In this document: piece by piece, positions 11,164 to 19,986 of the stretch
Numbering within the stretch: position 1 is the first letter of the stretch
How the letters are laid out: each line of letters begins with the position of its first letter
Assembly (NCBI GenBank): GCA_012032575.1
Contig: JAAUSP010000038.1
Span: forward strand, 1 to 24,236
Source: Anaerolineales bacterium
GTDB lineage: Bacteria > Chloroflexota > Anaerolineae > 4572-78 > J111
Direction of reading: 5' to 3'
Length of the DNA stretch: 24,236 nucleotides
The notes under the pieces: model-generated
What the model was told of the DNA's origin: nothing
The model's input: the letters and a program-made list of their open reading frames with translations, nothing else
Database searches by the model: none
Program-made: the position numbers and the translations under genes

Positions 11164-12737
11164 TCAACCACCCAAAGCCTCTCTGGCGGCTTGTAAAACC
11201 TCGGCTGTGATAGCCGTAAAACCCTGTTCAAACGCAAACTTTTCAGTATTTTTACGCACCCGCCCACGCACAAAGAACGGCACTTTCTTGAGCAGACTCT
11301 CCGCGTCGGCGGACCAGACGATATGTTCCGGTTTAAGCCGCTTTTCGAGAGACGGACCGTGCCCGTTGGTAGATACTTCGGGGGGTGGCGCTTCGGCTGG
11401 CTTTTCATACTCCAGGCCGGCATCGCCAAACAGGTCCAGCAGGTGCTTCTCCAGACCGAGGGTGGCGGTGGTGTAGACGGTGTCGGCAATGTGGTCGGCC
11501 CCATCGAAGCCCAGAAAAGGCTTGTAACCCAACAAAGTGGTTTTCAATTGTGGGTCGGCGGGGCGATGACCATGCAGGGTACGTCGTGTTTGCGGCAACT
11601 GTGCCGTTCCATCTGGGTGCCGCAGACCAGATCGGGCATCATTTCCTCGATCACCTCCGCCACATCCTGGAAGCGATCCGTCACCAGCAAATCGCCGGGC
11701 AAATAACCGTCAAGCTGCTGCCGGACCCATTCGGCCTCGTGTTTGAGATAAGTACCGGCCCCGGCGATGGGCATCGCCAGTTCGTCGCGCAGGAACTTGA
11801 CCATGCCCACCGTGTGGGTGGCATCGCCAAAGACAAAAGCCCGTTTGCTGCTGAAGCTGTCCATATCGGCGGTGCGGGCAAACCAGGGCACACCGCTGGG
11901 TGAGCTTAGACCATCCAGCGAAAAGTGGGTCAGCGGCGGCAGTTTGACCGGCGGCTTCCGGTTGCGCACCGCCACCATATTAAGGGTATCCACCAGTTGG
12001 CGCAGCCAACGCAGCGTCGGCTGGACACCGATGGGCGCGTCATAAAGCGCCGGTGTGCCAAATTCCTGCTCCAGATACTGGGCCGCTTTGAAGCCCAATT
12101 CGCGGTAAGGGGCCAGGTTGATCCAGGCCGCCGGCAGCCGCCGCAGGTCGGACAGGTCGGCCCCCAGCGGGGCGACGACATTGACCTGCACATCCAGGGC
12201 GTGCATCATCCGGCGCAGACAGATCAGATCGGGGCGGGTGTGGAAGCCGAGGGAGGCAGGGCCGATGATGTTGACGCTGGGGCGCTCGGTCAGGGTGTGG
12301 GCGGTAGCATACCGTTTGACCAGGGTGGTAAACAGGCCCTCGGCGGCACTAATTTCCTGCATGCGGTAGGGATTGGCATCGTAAACCAGCACCTCGGCTG
12401 CAACTCCGGCGCTGTCGGCCACCACCTGCAAATTTTCCTGAAGCAGAATGGTGCTGCAACTGGCGCAAATGACAATCAAATCAGGGTGGAGTTTGGCTTC
12501 AACCTGGCGCAGGGTTTCGGGCAGCCGGATGGTGCCCATGGCCAGATCGCTGCCGCTGACCACGCTGGTGGTCATCTGGGGAAAGTCGGGGGTGCGCTCC
12601 AGCATGGTGAAGATGGGGTTGACGTAATCATCCCCCTGCGGCGCGTGAAAGACGGCATGCGCTCGCTGCAAGCTGTTGGCAATTCGGCCAACGCCGTGAT
12701 GAGCCGTCCCCTCATACATCCAATAAGCCAGTCGCAT
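11164..12737 (-). CDS. bchB: Light-independent protochlorophyllide reductase subunit B (two frameshifts)
   Basis: BchB, with BchN, forms the catalytic component that reduces the C17-C18 bond of protochlorophyllide. The corrected protein is about 523 residues. Asp36 ([10 protein letters not shown]) corresponds to the unusual aspartate ligand of the NB 4Fe-4S cluster. TADMDS (about 289-294) contains the region of the catalytic aspartate proposed from structures; that assignment is by position and is an inference. The C-terminal helical domain is present ([25 protein letters not shown]). Two extra bases break the frame: one A at 11548-11549, which produces a false stop after APPTHN, and one G at 11510-11512. 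Removing both gives [24 protein letters not shown]. It starts 10 nt after bchN. Confidence 0.95.
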
Positions 12738-12747
12738 TGTGATCCTT

Positions 12748-14028
12748 TCAACCCAAAACGTTAAGTCCCAACCGCGGCCCAGTCGCCGCCATCATGCCCG
12801 TCCACCAGACCCGATCATCGAGCGGGTCAAGCTGGGCGTGGCGGCGGAGGCTTTTGGTAAACATCCCGGCCAGCGTGCCGACCCCGGTCCAGCCGTGGAT
12901 CGGCATAAAGGCAAATTCGGTGCTCCACTTGGCCACCACCCCGTGCCCCACCAGCGGATTGGTTGTGCCCATTGTGCTGATGACCAGATCGGGTTTAAGC
13001 GCGGCAATGTCACGAAGCTGGCGGTCGAAGTTGGGCTGCTCGATGATGCTGACGCCTGCCAGGGCCGCCAGTTCCGCCTGGTGAAAACGCCGGTTAATGT
13101 AGGGGCTGCTGCATTCGATGATTTCACAGCCGGCGGCACGCAGGAAACGGGCCAGCGGCAGTTCCAGCAGATTGTCGGCGGTGAAAAAGATTTTCTTGCC
13201 GCGCAGCAGTTCGACATGCTCGCGGATATTGTCCCAGGCTTTCGCTTCTCGTTCACGCAAATCTACTTTTTTACCAAAAGCCGCCGCCAGCGTTTCCCAG
13301 AAATTCCGGGTTCCGTCCGGCCCAAAAGGAAACAGCGACGAAATCACCGTCGCCTCACGCTCCCGTTTCAGCCGGGTAGCGACTTTTGGCCAGGTAGGGC
13401 TGGAGCGGAGCCAGCACCGTGCCGGGACCGATGGGCGGCAGTTCGCTGAAATGATTGCTGGGCAAAAACCGGCCACCGGCAGGCCCAACTTTTCGGCTTC
13501 CAGCATAAAGTCGTTGGCGATCACATCGTTGACCGAGCCGAGAAAGACAATCCGTTTGTCTTCCGCCGGGGCATGGGGGCAAAAGGGAATAAGCGCCTGG
13601 AGGACCGAATCCTCGGCCTGGCTGAAGGTGTAATCCAGCCCGCTGGCCGGCACAAACAACACCGGCAGTTGCGGCGTGGACAGGGAATGGGCCAGTCCTT
13701 CAAATTCCACCTTCATCACTTCGGGCGTGCAGGAGGAAAGCAAGAAAATGACCGAGGGATGGTGGTCGGCCAGGATTTCGTCAACCAATTGGCGCAGGTC
13801 GGGCTGCTGTTTGGACAAATCCTCTTCTTCGATCAGCGCAACAGCGAAACGGGGCTTGGCAAAAATCATCACGCCGAGCGTGTTTTGTAATAAATGGGCG
13901 CAGGTGTGCGTACCCAGAATCAAAAAAAAGCTGTCCTTGATTTTCTGGTACAGCCAGCCGACACAGGTCAAGCCGCAAAAGCTGTGAAAAGCGCCGTCTT
14001 CGCGAATAATAATATTAGTCTCAGTCAT
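12748..14028 (-). CDS. bchN: Light-independent protochlorophyllide reductase subunit N (compensating frameshift pair)
   Basis: BchN is the partner of BchB in dark-operative protochlorophyllide reductase. The protein is 426 residues. Cluster ligands appear as C18 (FCGLTC), C43 (GTHTCAH) and C100 (LLSSCTPE), with the family's 25-residue spacing between the first two. The frame stays open throughout, but about 27 residues are misread: a T is lost at 13464-13468 and an A is gained at 13384-13387. Read in the other frame, this stretch becomes [22 protein letters not shown], the expected BchN sequence, so the literal translation contains a false segment. The ATG at 14028 ([11 protein letters not shown]) is preferred over one at 14085, because the earlier one would translate the repeat hairpin. 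Confidence 0.95.
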   Translation of the reverse strand: MTETNIIIREDGAFHSFCGLTCVGWLYQKIKDSFFLILGTHTCAHLLQNTLGVMIFAKPRFAVALIEEEDLSKQQPDLRQLVDEILADHHPSVIFLLSSCTPEVMKVEFEGLAHSLSTPQLPVLFVPASGLDYTFSQAEDSVLQALIPFCPHAPAEDKRIVFLGSVNDVIANDFMLEAEKLGLPVAGFCPAIISANCRPSVPARCWLRSSPTWPKVATRLKREREATVISSLFPFGPDGTRNFWETLAAAFGKKVDLREREAKAWDNIREHVELLRGKKIFFTADNLLELPLARFLRAAGCEIIECSSPYINRRFHQAELAALAGVSIIEQPNFDRQLRDIAALKPDLVISTMGTTNPLVGHGVVAKWSTEFAFMPIHGWTGVGTLAGMFTKSLRRHAQLDPLDDRVWWTGMMAATGPRLGLNVLG

Positions 14029-14047
14029 TAAACTCACCAGAGTGATG

Positions 14048-14093
14048 ATGCGTGATGCGTGATGCGTGATTTTCTCACGCATCACGCATCACC
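14048..14093. repeat. Heptanucleotide-repeat hairpin between bchH copy 2 and bchN
   Basis: A perfect 18-bp inverted repeat, GTGATGCGTGATGCGTGA at 14052-14069 and its complement at 14075-14092, encloses a 5-nt loop TTTTC. Each arm is a tandem array of the heptamer GTGATGC. This differs by one base from the GTGTTGC unit of the hairpin at 3241-3288. It lies about 20 nt upstream of the bchN start, in a 106-nt spacer. No T tract follows on the transcribed strand, so an mRNA stability or processing role is likelier than termination. Confidence 0.87.
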
Positions 14094-14134
14094 AGTCAAA
14101 CTATGATTCCAGGGTCAAAACAAAAATCATCGCC

Positions 14135-17100
14135 CTACGTCGCGTAAATACCTTCCAACTGATCTTCCAAATTCCCATAAATCTCGCGGAGTTGATCGAG
14201 CAGTTCTTCATTCGTAACCCAAAAGCCGCGTGACTCCGCTTCTAGCAAGCGCCGGACAATGCCGGCCATGGCATAGGGATTAGCCTTGGCCAGGCGGGCG
14301 CGCATTTCTTCATCCAGCACAAAGGTGTCGGCAATATCGTCGTAAACCCAGCCTTCGACTGCATCGGTGGTGGCGCTCCAGCCATAAGTGTTGCTAACCC
14401 GAATCTCAATCTCGCGCGCACCCTCGTAGCCGTGGGCTAACATCGCCTCGTACCATTGGGGTTGAGCAGTTTGGCCCGCGATTCCAGCCGGACCATTTGC
14501 TCCAGCGAAGAGAGCCGGTCGTCAACCGCCAGCGCATCGGCCACCAGAACGGGGGGACGTTTGCCGCTGAGTTTTTCAACGCTTTTGACCACTCCGCCCA
14601 GGTATTCGTAATAGTGGTCCACATCGCTGATGCCCAACTCAAAGCTGTCTATATTTTGAAACGCGGCCTCCACGCTGGCCAGGCTGCGCTCCATAATCGG
14701 GCGGGCCTCATGCCATTGACCGCCGGGGGTCATCGCAAACGATTTGCGCGACAGGAACGTATCGCTGAGCTGATCGTCGGCTTGCCAGGTGCTGCTCTCG
14801 ACCAGATGGTTGACATTGGCCCCATAGGAGCCGGGCGCGTTAGAGAAAACCCGGCAGGCGGCCTCAGCCAGCTCAATCCCCAGTTCCGCCGCCTGAGCCT
14901 GGGCGTGCTTGCGGACAAAATTCAGCTCCGGCGGCTCATCGGCGGTGGCGGCGAGGCGCATAGCTTTGTCCAACAAACCGGCCTGATGATGGAATATATC
15001 GCGGAAGATGCCGCTGATGGTCATGACCACGTCAAGGCGGGGCCGGCCTAATTCGGCCAGCGGGATCAGGGCCACATCGCTGATATTGCCCAACTCGTCC
15101 TCAAGCGGGCGTGCGCCGACCAGTTCCAGGCATTGGGCAATGCCTTCGCCGTCGCTCTTCAGATTGTCGGTGCCCCACAGCACCATCGCCACCGTTTCCG
15201 GCAGCGCTCCCTGCTCGGCGACCAGCCGGGCCAGCATTTGGTCCACCAGCTTTTTGGCCGCAGAGAGGGCCATCGGCGCGGGCACGCGGTAGGGGTCGAG
15301 GGCGTGGATGTTGCGACCGGTCGGCACGATAGCCTCGTTGCGCATCACATCGTTGCCGGGGGGAGGGCCGGATAAAGCCGCCCTCCAGGCCGTGCAGCAG
15401 CCCTTTGATTTCTTCATCGTGCAAAATGCGCTCCAGCAAATGGTCCAGCCAGGTCCACAGGTTGACCAGCAGGCCGACCGGAATCTGGGCCGTTTGCTTG
15501 AGATATTGATCGAGTTCGCTCGTATCCAGTTTGGGCGAGCGGTGAGCGTTGACAAAAAGGGCCATCGCCTGGCGCAAAATGGCCTCAAGGCGCTGCCACT
15601 GCTCCTGCGCCGTCACATCTTCCTTCAACGCCTGCTGCAATTCGCGGTAATCCAGGCCCAACCCCTTGGCAATGAGCACCGGCAGGGGCGGCAGCTTTTC
15701 ATCGCGCTTGGGGTGCTTGGCCGAATTGAATGTCACCACCAGCGACAACAAATCCACCATCTCCGCCTCGGTGGGGGCCTGGCCCAACACGTGCAGCCCC
15801 AGCGGAATCATGCGATGCTCCACCTGAATGAGTTCGTGGCCCAAAGCGGCGATGTAAGCCGAGTCGTTTTCTGAGCCATTGTGATGATGGCCGTTGGTCC
15901 CGGCGGACGGGTGACTATTTCCGTTTTGATTATTATGACCGTTAACCGCCAGCCCCAGCTTGTCGGCCTGGGTGCGGATGTCAACCAGCAGTTCAGGGTC
16001 GGGGCGCTGGTGGTAGTTGTCCAGGCTGTCTTTGAGGCGGCGCAGCCCTTTGTACAGGCCGGCCTGCTGCAACGGCGGGACCATATAACTGACCAGCGTG
16101 GCCGCCCCCCGCCGCTTGGCAATGGTGCCTTCGCTGGGGTTATTGACGCAGTAATAGTAAAAATTAGGCAGTCCGCCCAACAGGCGCGGCGGCCAGCAGT
16201 GGGCGCTGACGCCGGTTTGTTTGCCGGGCATAAATTCCAGCGCCCGTGCGTGCCAAAATGGATGACCGCGTCGGCGTCGTAAACCTGGTCGAGCCAGGTA
16301 TAAAAGGCGGCAAAGCCGTGATGCGGCGAGGCATTTTTGCCCATCAGCAGGCGCATCGGGTCGCGCTCATAGCCGAAGCTGGGCTGGATGCCGATAAAAA
16401 CGTTACCAAAATAAGCGCCGAGAATTTGGAAACTGCGGCCATCGGTCAGCAGTTCGCCGGGGGCGTAGCCCCAATATTTCTCGATTTCGGGGTACCAGGG
16501 GAAGCGCTCCCGGTATTCTTTCAGCGGCAAATGAGCCGCCACGTTGCTGTCCGTGCCATAGCGCGTGGCGTTGCCTTCAACCACCTGCTGGCGCAGGGTT
16601 TCGGCATTGGCGGGGGGGTCAACCTTATAACCGGCGGCCTGCATTTCTTTGAGCAGGATAAAGACACTCTCAAAGACATCGAGAAAAGCGGCAGTGCCGG
16701 CATTGCCCAGGTTGGGCGGGAAATTAAAGAGAACGATGGCAATCTTTTTATCGGGATTGGCCTTGTGACGCAGGCGCACCCGGCGGGCAATCCGGCGAGC
16801 GGCCAGGTCGAGTTCGGCCCCATTGGCCATAAACTTTTCCTGGGTCATGGTTGGCCCACCAAAGATGACCGGCTCGGCAATGCCGTCCAATTCGGGCAGA
16901 GCGATGTTCATGGCCGCCTGAATCGGCATCAGGCCGACTTCATCGGCCTGCCAATCTTCTACCCGCTGGAAGGAGAGGGGGACCATATCGAAGTAGCCTA
17001 CATCCAAATCCTGCAATTTTTTGATGGCCTGGTCGGGCCGCGCCCCGGCAGGTCCGCCCACCAGCGGAAAGCCGATGCAGTTGAGGAGCAAATCCACCGC

Positions 17101-18040
17101 CGGCAGGTCGGTCTGGCCGACCGTCTGGCCCCCATCGTCGGCGGCAAAAAACTGGTTGATGCCGGGCGGAAATCCATCAGGGAACTGTAGGCGGCGCGGG
17201 CTTCGACGCCCTGGGCTTCAATTTTGCGGATCAGGGTGTCAATGTGGGCCGTGTTGCCGGCCAGGATGATCGCCCGCATGGTCAGCAGGCCGACTGCGCC
17301 TTTCCAGCCGCCATGGCCGAGAACGCCGCCGCTCACGGGCAGGCCCTGCCGCCTGCGCCAATTCTGGTAGCCGGCGAGGTCGGGGAACGGTTGGGGGGCA
17401 TCGGGGTGATAAATGGCGGCGTCGGGGTAGGCCAGGGAGTCATGCACCGGCAGTTTGCCTGGTAGCCGGACACGTACCGGTCGAGGAGCAAACACATCAT
17501 GCGTTTCAGGTTTTCGGGGGAACTGTGCAGCCAGTAGTCATGCACGGCGATGAAGGTGTGCAAGTCGCGCACTTTGCCGGGCACGTATTTCATCAGTTTG
17601 GTCAGATTTTTAAGCAGGGCGGTCTGGCGGTGGCCTTCTGAGCGGCCGCCCTGCTTGGGGCGCAATTTTTGCATCCACCGGCTGATCAAACCCGGCTCTT
17701 CGTCTTTGGGCGGGGTCAGTGCTAATTTACCCAGACGGGTGCAGTAAATCAGGGCCGGGTTGCTGGTGATAACACAGGTCGGCGTATCTACCGTTTGGAG
17801 GATGCGCTGCAGCCGGCGGACAGGCTCTTCGCCAAAAATCATGCAGCCGAAAATAAAATCGGCCTGCTTGACATCTTGCTCAAGCCGTTCCCAGTCCGCG
17901 TCGGAGCGCAGGGCAGCCGCTTCATACAAACCTAACTGAAGACCGATGTTATGGTCCTGGTTTAGTCGCTGAGCCGCTTCGCGCAGAGCGGTATTATGCA
18001 GACCATCCAGGGTAATGTAAACGAACCGCGGCCCCTCCAA
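14135..18040 (-). CDS. bchH: Magnesium chelatase subunit H, copy 2 (five frameshifts)
   Basis: This is a second full-length BchH paralogue, about 1302 residues after correction. Family stretches include [68 protein letters not shown] and [10 protein letters not shown]. Five single-base indels break it: lost G at 17458-17459, lost G at 17162-17163, lost C at 16243-16245, extra C at 15358-15363, lost A at 14456-14457. Repairs give [43 protein letters not shown] and [10 protein letters not shown]. Compared with copy 1 it has an Asn/His-rich insert (coding 15862-15948). No ATG fits the N-terminus; TTG at 18040, with AGGGGAT upstream and 2 nt after the bchI stop, is the best start, so coupling to bchI is likely. 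Whether it has a distinct substrate, as in the BchS/BchT paralogues of green bacteria, cannot be told. Confidence 0.93.
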
Positions 18041-18042
18041 AA

Positions 18043-19230
18043 TCAATCCCCTTTTATTAACTCTGCCACGGCGCGGTGAATGCGGGCATTGTCGCCGACA
18101 TTCTCCAGCGGGTCTTTGCGCAGCCGGTGCTGCAAGGCCAGCGTCGCTACCTGGGCGACATCCGCCGGACTCGTCACCGGCCGGCCATTCAACGCGGCCA
18201 ACGCGGTCGCCGCCCGGCACAGGGTCAGTTCGCCGCGATGCCCATCTATGGCCAGGTTGACACACAGATTGGCAGCGGCGGTGATCGTCTCGTCGGTCAA
18301 CATTACCCGCTGCAAGTTTTGCTGAGCTTCCAGCAGCCGCGACCGGATATACTCCTGCTCCAACTCCCAGTCGGCGGCAAAGCCGACCGGGTCAGCATCA
18401 TAAGCCCGGCGGCGGCGGACGATTTCAACCCGCTGCTCCACATCAAGAATGGTTTCGATGCGGGCATGCAGGCCAAAGCGGTCCAACAGTTGGGGCCGTA
18501 AATCCCCTTCTTCCGGGTTGCCGCTGCCGACCAGCACAAAGCGGGCCGGGTGGCGGATACTGATGCCTTCCCGTTCGACCACATTGACCCCGCTGGCAGC
18601 CACGTCAAGCAGCAGGTCAACCAGGTGGTCTTCCAGCAGGTTGACCTCGTCAATGTACAGAAAGCCGCGATTGGCCCGGGCCAGCAGTCCGGGGGCGAAA
18701 GCCTGCACCCCTTCGACCAGGGCGCGTTCGACATCCAGCGAGCCGGCTACCCGGTCTTCGGTGGCACCCAAAGGCAAATCAACCACCGGCACCAGGTCTG
18801 TTACCGTTTCCCGAAACGTCACCGGGTTGGTCGAACAATCCGGGCACAACGGCGACGGTTCGAGCGGGTCGCAGTTGTAGGGACAGTGGGCCACGCGGGT
18901 CAGCGGCGGGAGCAAAGCAGCCAGAGAACGAACCGCCGTACTTTTGGCCGTACCGCGATGGCCCATCACCAACACCCCGCCAATGGTCGGATCAATCACG
19001 CATAACTGAAGCGCCAGTTTCAGCTCATCCTGGCCCACAATCGCGGTAAAGGGAAAAGCCGGTTTCAGCCGGGTTGGGCTGGGGCTTAACTGGACCGGGC
19101 TGGGGCCAGGATGATGGTTATTATTGGTTTCGCGCCCATTACTGCTGAAAGTGGGCTGCCAGGCGAAAAGACGCTTCAGCGATAGACCGTGACGGTTATT
19201 GTTGTTGTGATTATTATCGTTATTATTCAT
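18043..19230 (-). CDS. bchI: Magnesium chelatase ATPase subunit I
   Basis: BchI is the AAA+ motor subunit of Mg-chelatase. It is intact at 395 residues. Walker A GHRGTAKS lies at 90-97 and Walker B GFLYIDEVNLL is complete, in contrast to BchD here. The cysteine-bearing segment CPYNCDPLEPSPLCPDC, typical of bacterial BchI, follows the Walker A helix, and VLVGSGNPEEGDLRPQLLDRFGL is the sensor region. An unusual feature is an N-terminal extension of about 57 residues before the conserved FPFTAIVGQDELK. It begins with an Asn/His-rich run (MNNNDNNHNNNNRHG) and has a second NNNHHPGPSP patch. The start is 6 nt after the small membrane-protein gene and the end nearly abuts bchH copy 2. Confidence 0.95.
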   Translation of the reverse strand: MNNNDNNHNNNNRHGLSLKRLFAWQPTFSSNGRETNNNHHPGPSPVQLSPSPTRLKPAFPFTAIVGQDELKLALQLCVIDPTIGGVLVMGHRGTAKSTAVRSLAALLPPLTRVAHCPYNCDPLEPSPLCPDCSTNPVTFRETVTDLVPVVDLPLGATEDRVAGSLDVERALVEGVQAFAPGLLARANRGFLYIDEVNLLEDHLVDLLLDVAASGVNVVEREGISIRHPARFVLVGSGNPEEGDLRPQLLDRFGLHARIETILDVEQRVEIVRRRRAYDADPVGFAADWELEQEYIRSRLLEAQQNLQRVMLTDETITAAANLCVNLAIDGHRGELTLCRAATALAALNGRPVTSPADVAQVATLALQHRLRKDPLENVGDNARIHRAVAELIKGD

Positions 19231-19236
19231 GCCTAT

Positions 19237-19371
19237 TTAGTTGCGTTTGCGGTCATTAGCCTGATAGGTTTCCCACACACTGTAGAGCAGCGGCAGAAAA
19301 CAGGCCAGTACCAGGCTGAACGTAGCCAAAATCGGAAAACTTGAAATTTGATCCCAGAAATTAGGTAGCAT
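19237..19371 (-). CDS. Small single-membrane-span protein, unknown function
   Basis: This is a 44-codon reading frame beginning MLPNFWDQISSFPILATF and ending ETYQANDRKRN. It has one hydrophobic segment (about residues 12-31, including SLVLACFLPLLYSVW) and a basic C-terminus, which suggests N-out/C-in topology. The start ATG at 19371 is preceded by GGGAGGGATTACAA, a strong ribosome site, and the stop lies 6 nt before the bchI start. Spacing, ribosome site and membrane-protein composition all argue for a real gene. It lacks the histidine expected in a light-harvesting alpha or beta polypeptide, so an antenna role is not supported. I do not recognise a family. It could be an accessory subunit of a photosynthetic membrane complex or an anchor for Mg-chelatase; both are guesses. 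Confidence 0.65.
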   Translation of the reverse strand: MLPNFWDQISSFPILATFSLVLACFLPLLYSVWETYQANDRKRN

Positions 19372-19443
19372 TTGTAATCCCTCCCAATAAAATAGTATTA
19401 CATGTTATGGTTCAGGTGGCATGCCAGAGACTAACTATTATTT

Positions 19444-19464
19444 AATCTCCAATTACCAATCTCC
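19444..19464. repeat. Heptanucleotide tandem repeat upstream of the small membrane-protein gene
   Basis: Three heptamers occur in a row: AATCTCC, AATTACC, AATCTCC. They sit directly after the lipoprotein stop in the 97-nt spacer before the small membrane-protein gene. The same spacer holds the short palindrome GGCATGCC at about 19419-19426 and an AT-rich stretch near 19390. No promoter in it is good enough to call. Confidence 0.7.
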
Positions 19465-19468
19465 AGCC

Positions 19469-19960
19469 CTAATTAGCGGCTTCTGCGGCAAAGGATGAAA
19501 CAATCCCCGGTACGGCTGCGGCGAAGGCCTCAAACTCTTGTTTAGGCAGGCCGGAGTAATAGGCATCTATCGGCAGATAGTAAACAAAGAAGGTATCGCC
19601 GCGATTGATGAGATTGACGTAACTGGTGGGATGAGCGCCGTTCTGGTCCCAATATTGTGACGGCGACAGTGCTTCGATAAAGAAGATAGGCGCTGTATTG
19701 CCTGACGGGGTGATATAGTCGAAATAGACTTTGTTACCCACATTGCGGGATTGGAACTTTCCAACCCAGTCCTGCGGCACATTGACCGACATGTTGTAGA
19801 GCGGCCCGACTTCAATACCGTCAATAAATTGGACGGGGATGACCACCGTTTCGTTATCCACGGGGGCAACCGTATTAACATTTATTCCCGCGCATCCGCT
19901 CAGGATGAGGGCTAAGGCCGCGACTACCAGCAAGATGATAAACCGCGATTTAACTAACAT
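19469..19960 (-). CDS. Putative lipoprotein, unknown function
   Basis: This is an intact 163-residue protein. The N-terminus MLVKSRFIILLVVAALALIL is followed by the lipobox LSGC with Cys23, so export and lipid anchoring on the outer face of the membrane are predicted. The mature part is rich in beta-strand-like segments and aromatic residues (NVPQDWVGKFQSRNVGN, APIFFIEALSPSQYWD, GDTFFVYYLPIDAYYSGLP) and ends in a helix-like EFEAFAAAVPGIVSSF. The general look (a polypeptide with DW, FFIE and a terminal helix ending SSF) recalls PsbP-like folds, but this is a weak impression. The start has GGAGG upstream and lies 26 nt after the PucC-family stop, so it is probably co-transcribed. A role in photosynthetic membrane assembly is inferred from location only. 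Confidence 0.85.
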   Translation of the reverse strand: MLVKSRFIILLVVAALALILSGCAGINVNTVAPVDNETVVIPVQFIDGIEVGPLYNMSVNVPQDWVGKFQSRNVGNKVYFDYITPSGNTAPIFFIEALSPSQYWDQNGAHPTSYVNLINRGDTFFVYYLPIDAYYSGLPKQEFEAFAAAVPGIVSSFAAEAAN

Positions 19961-19986
19961 CTTTATCCTCCAATAATTTAAATAAT

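Noticed and set aside
14048..14093. A CRISPR array or intrinsic terminator
   Set aside because: The repeat unit is only 7 nt, there are no unique spacers, and no T tract follows the hairpin on the transcribed strand.
14135..18040. Copy 2 of BchH as a cobaltochelatase CobN
   Set aside because: It matches BchH copy 1 closely in conserved blocks and is coupled to bchI; no cobalamin genes are present in the window.
19237..19371. A light-harvesting alpha or beta polypeptide
   Set aside because: The single span lacks the bacteriochlorophyll-binding His and any known antenna signature.
19372..19443. A promoter for the small membrane-protein gene and bchI
   Set aside because: AT-rich text with TACTAT-like hexamers is present, but no well-spaced -35 box; the match is too weak to annotate.
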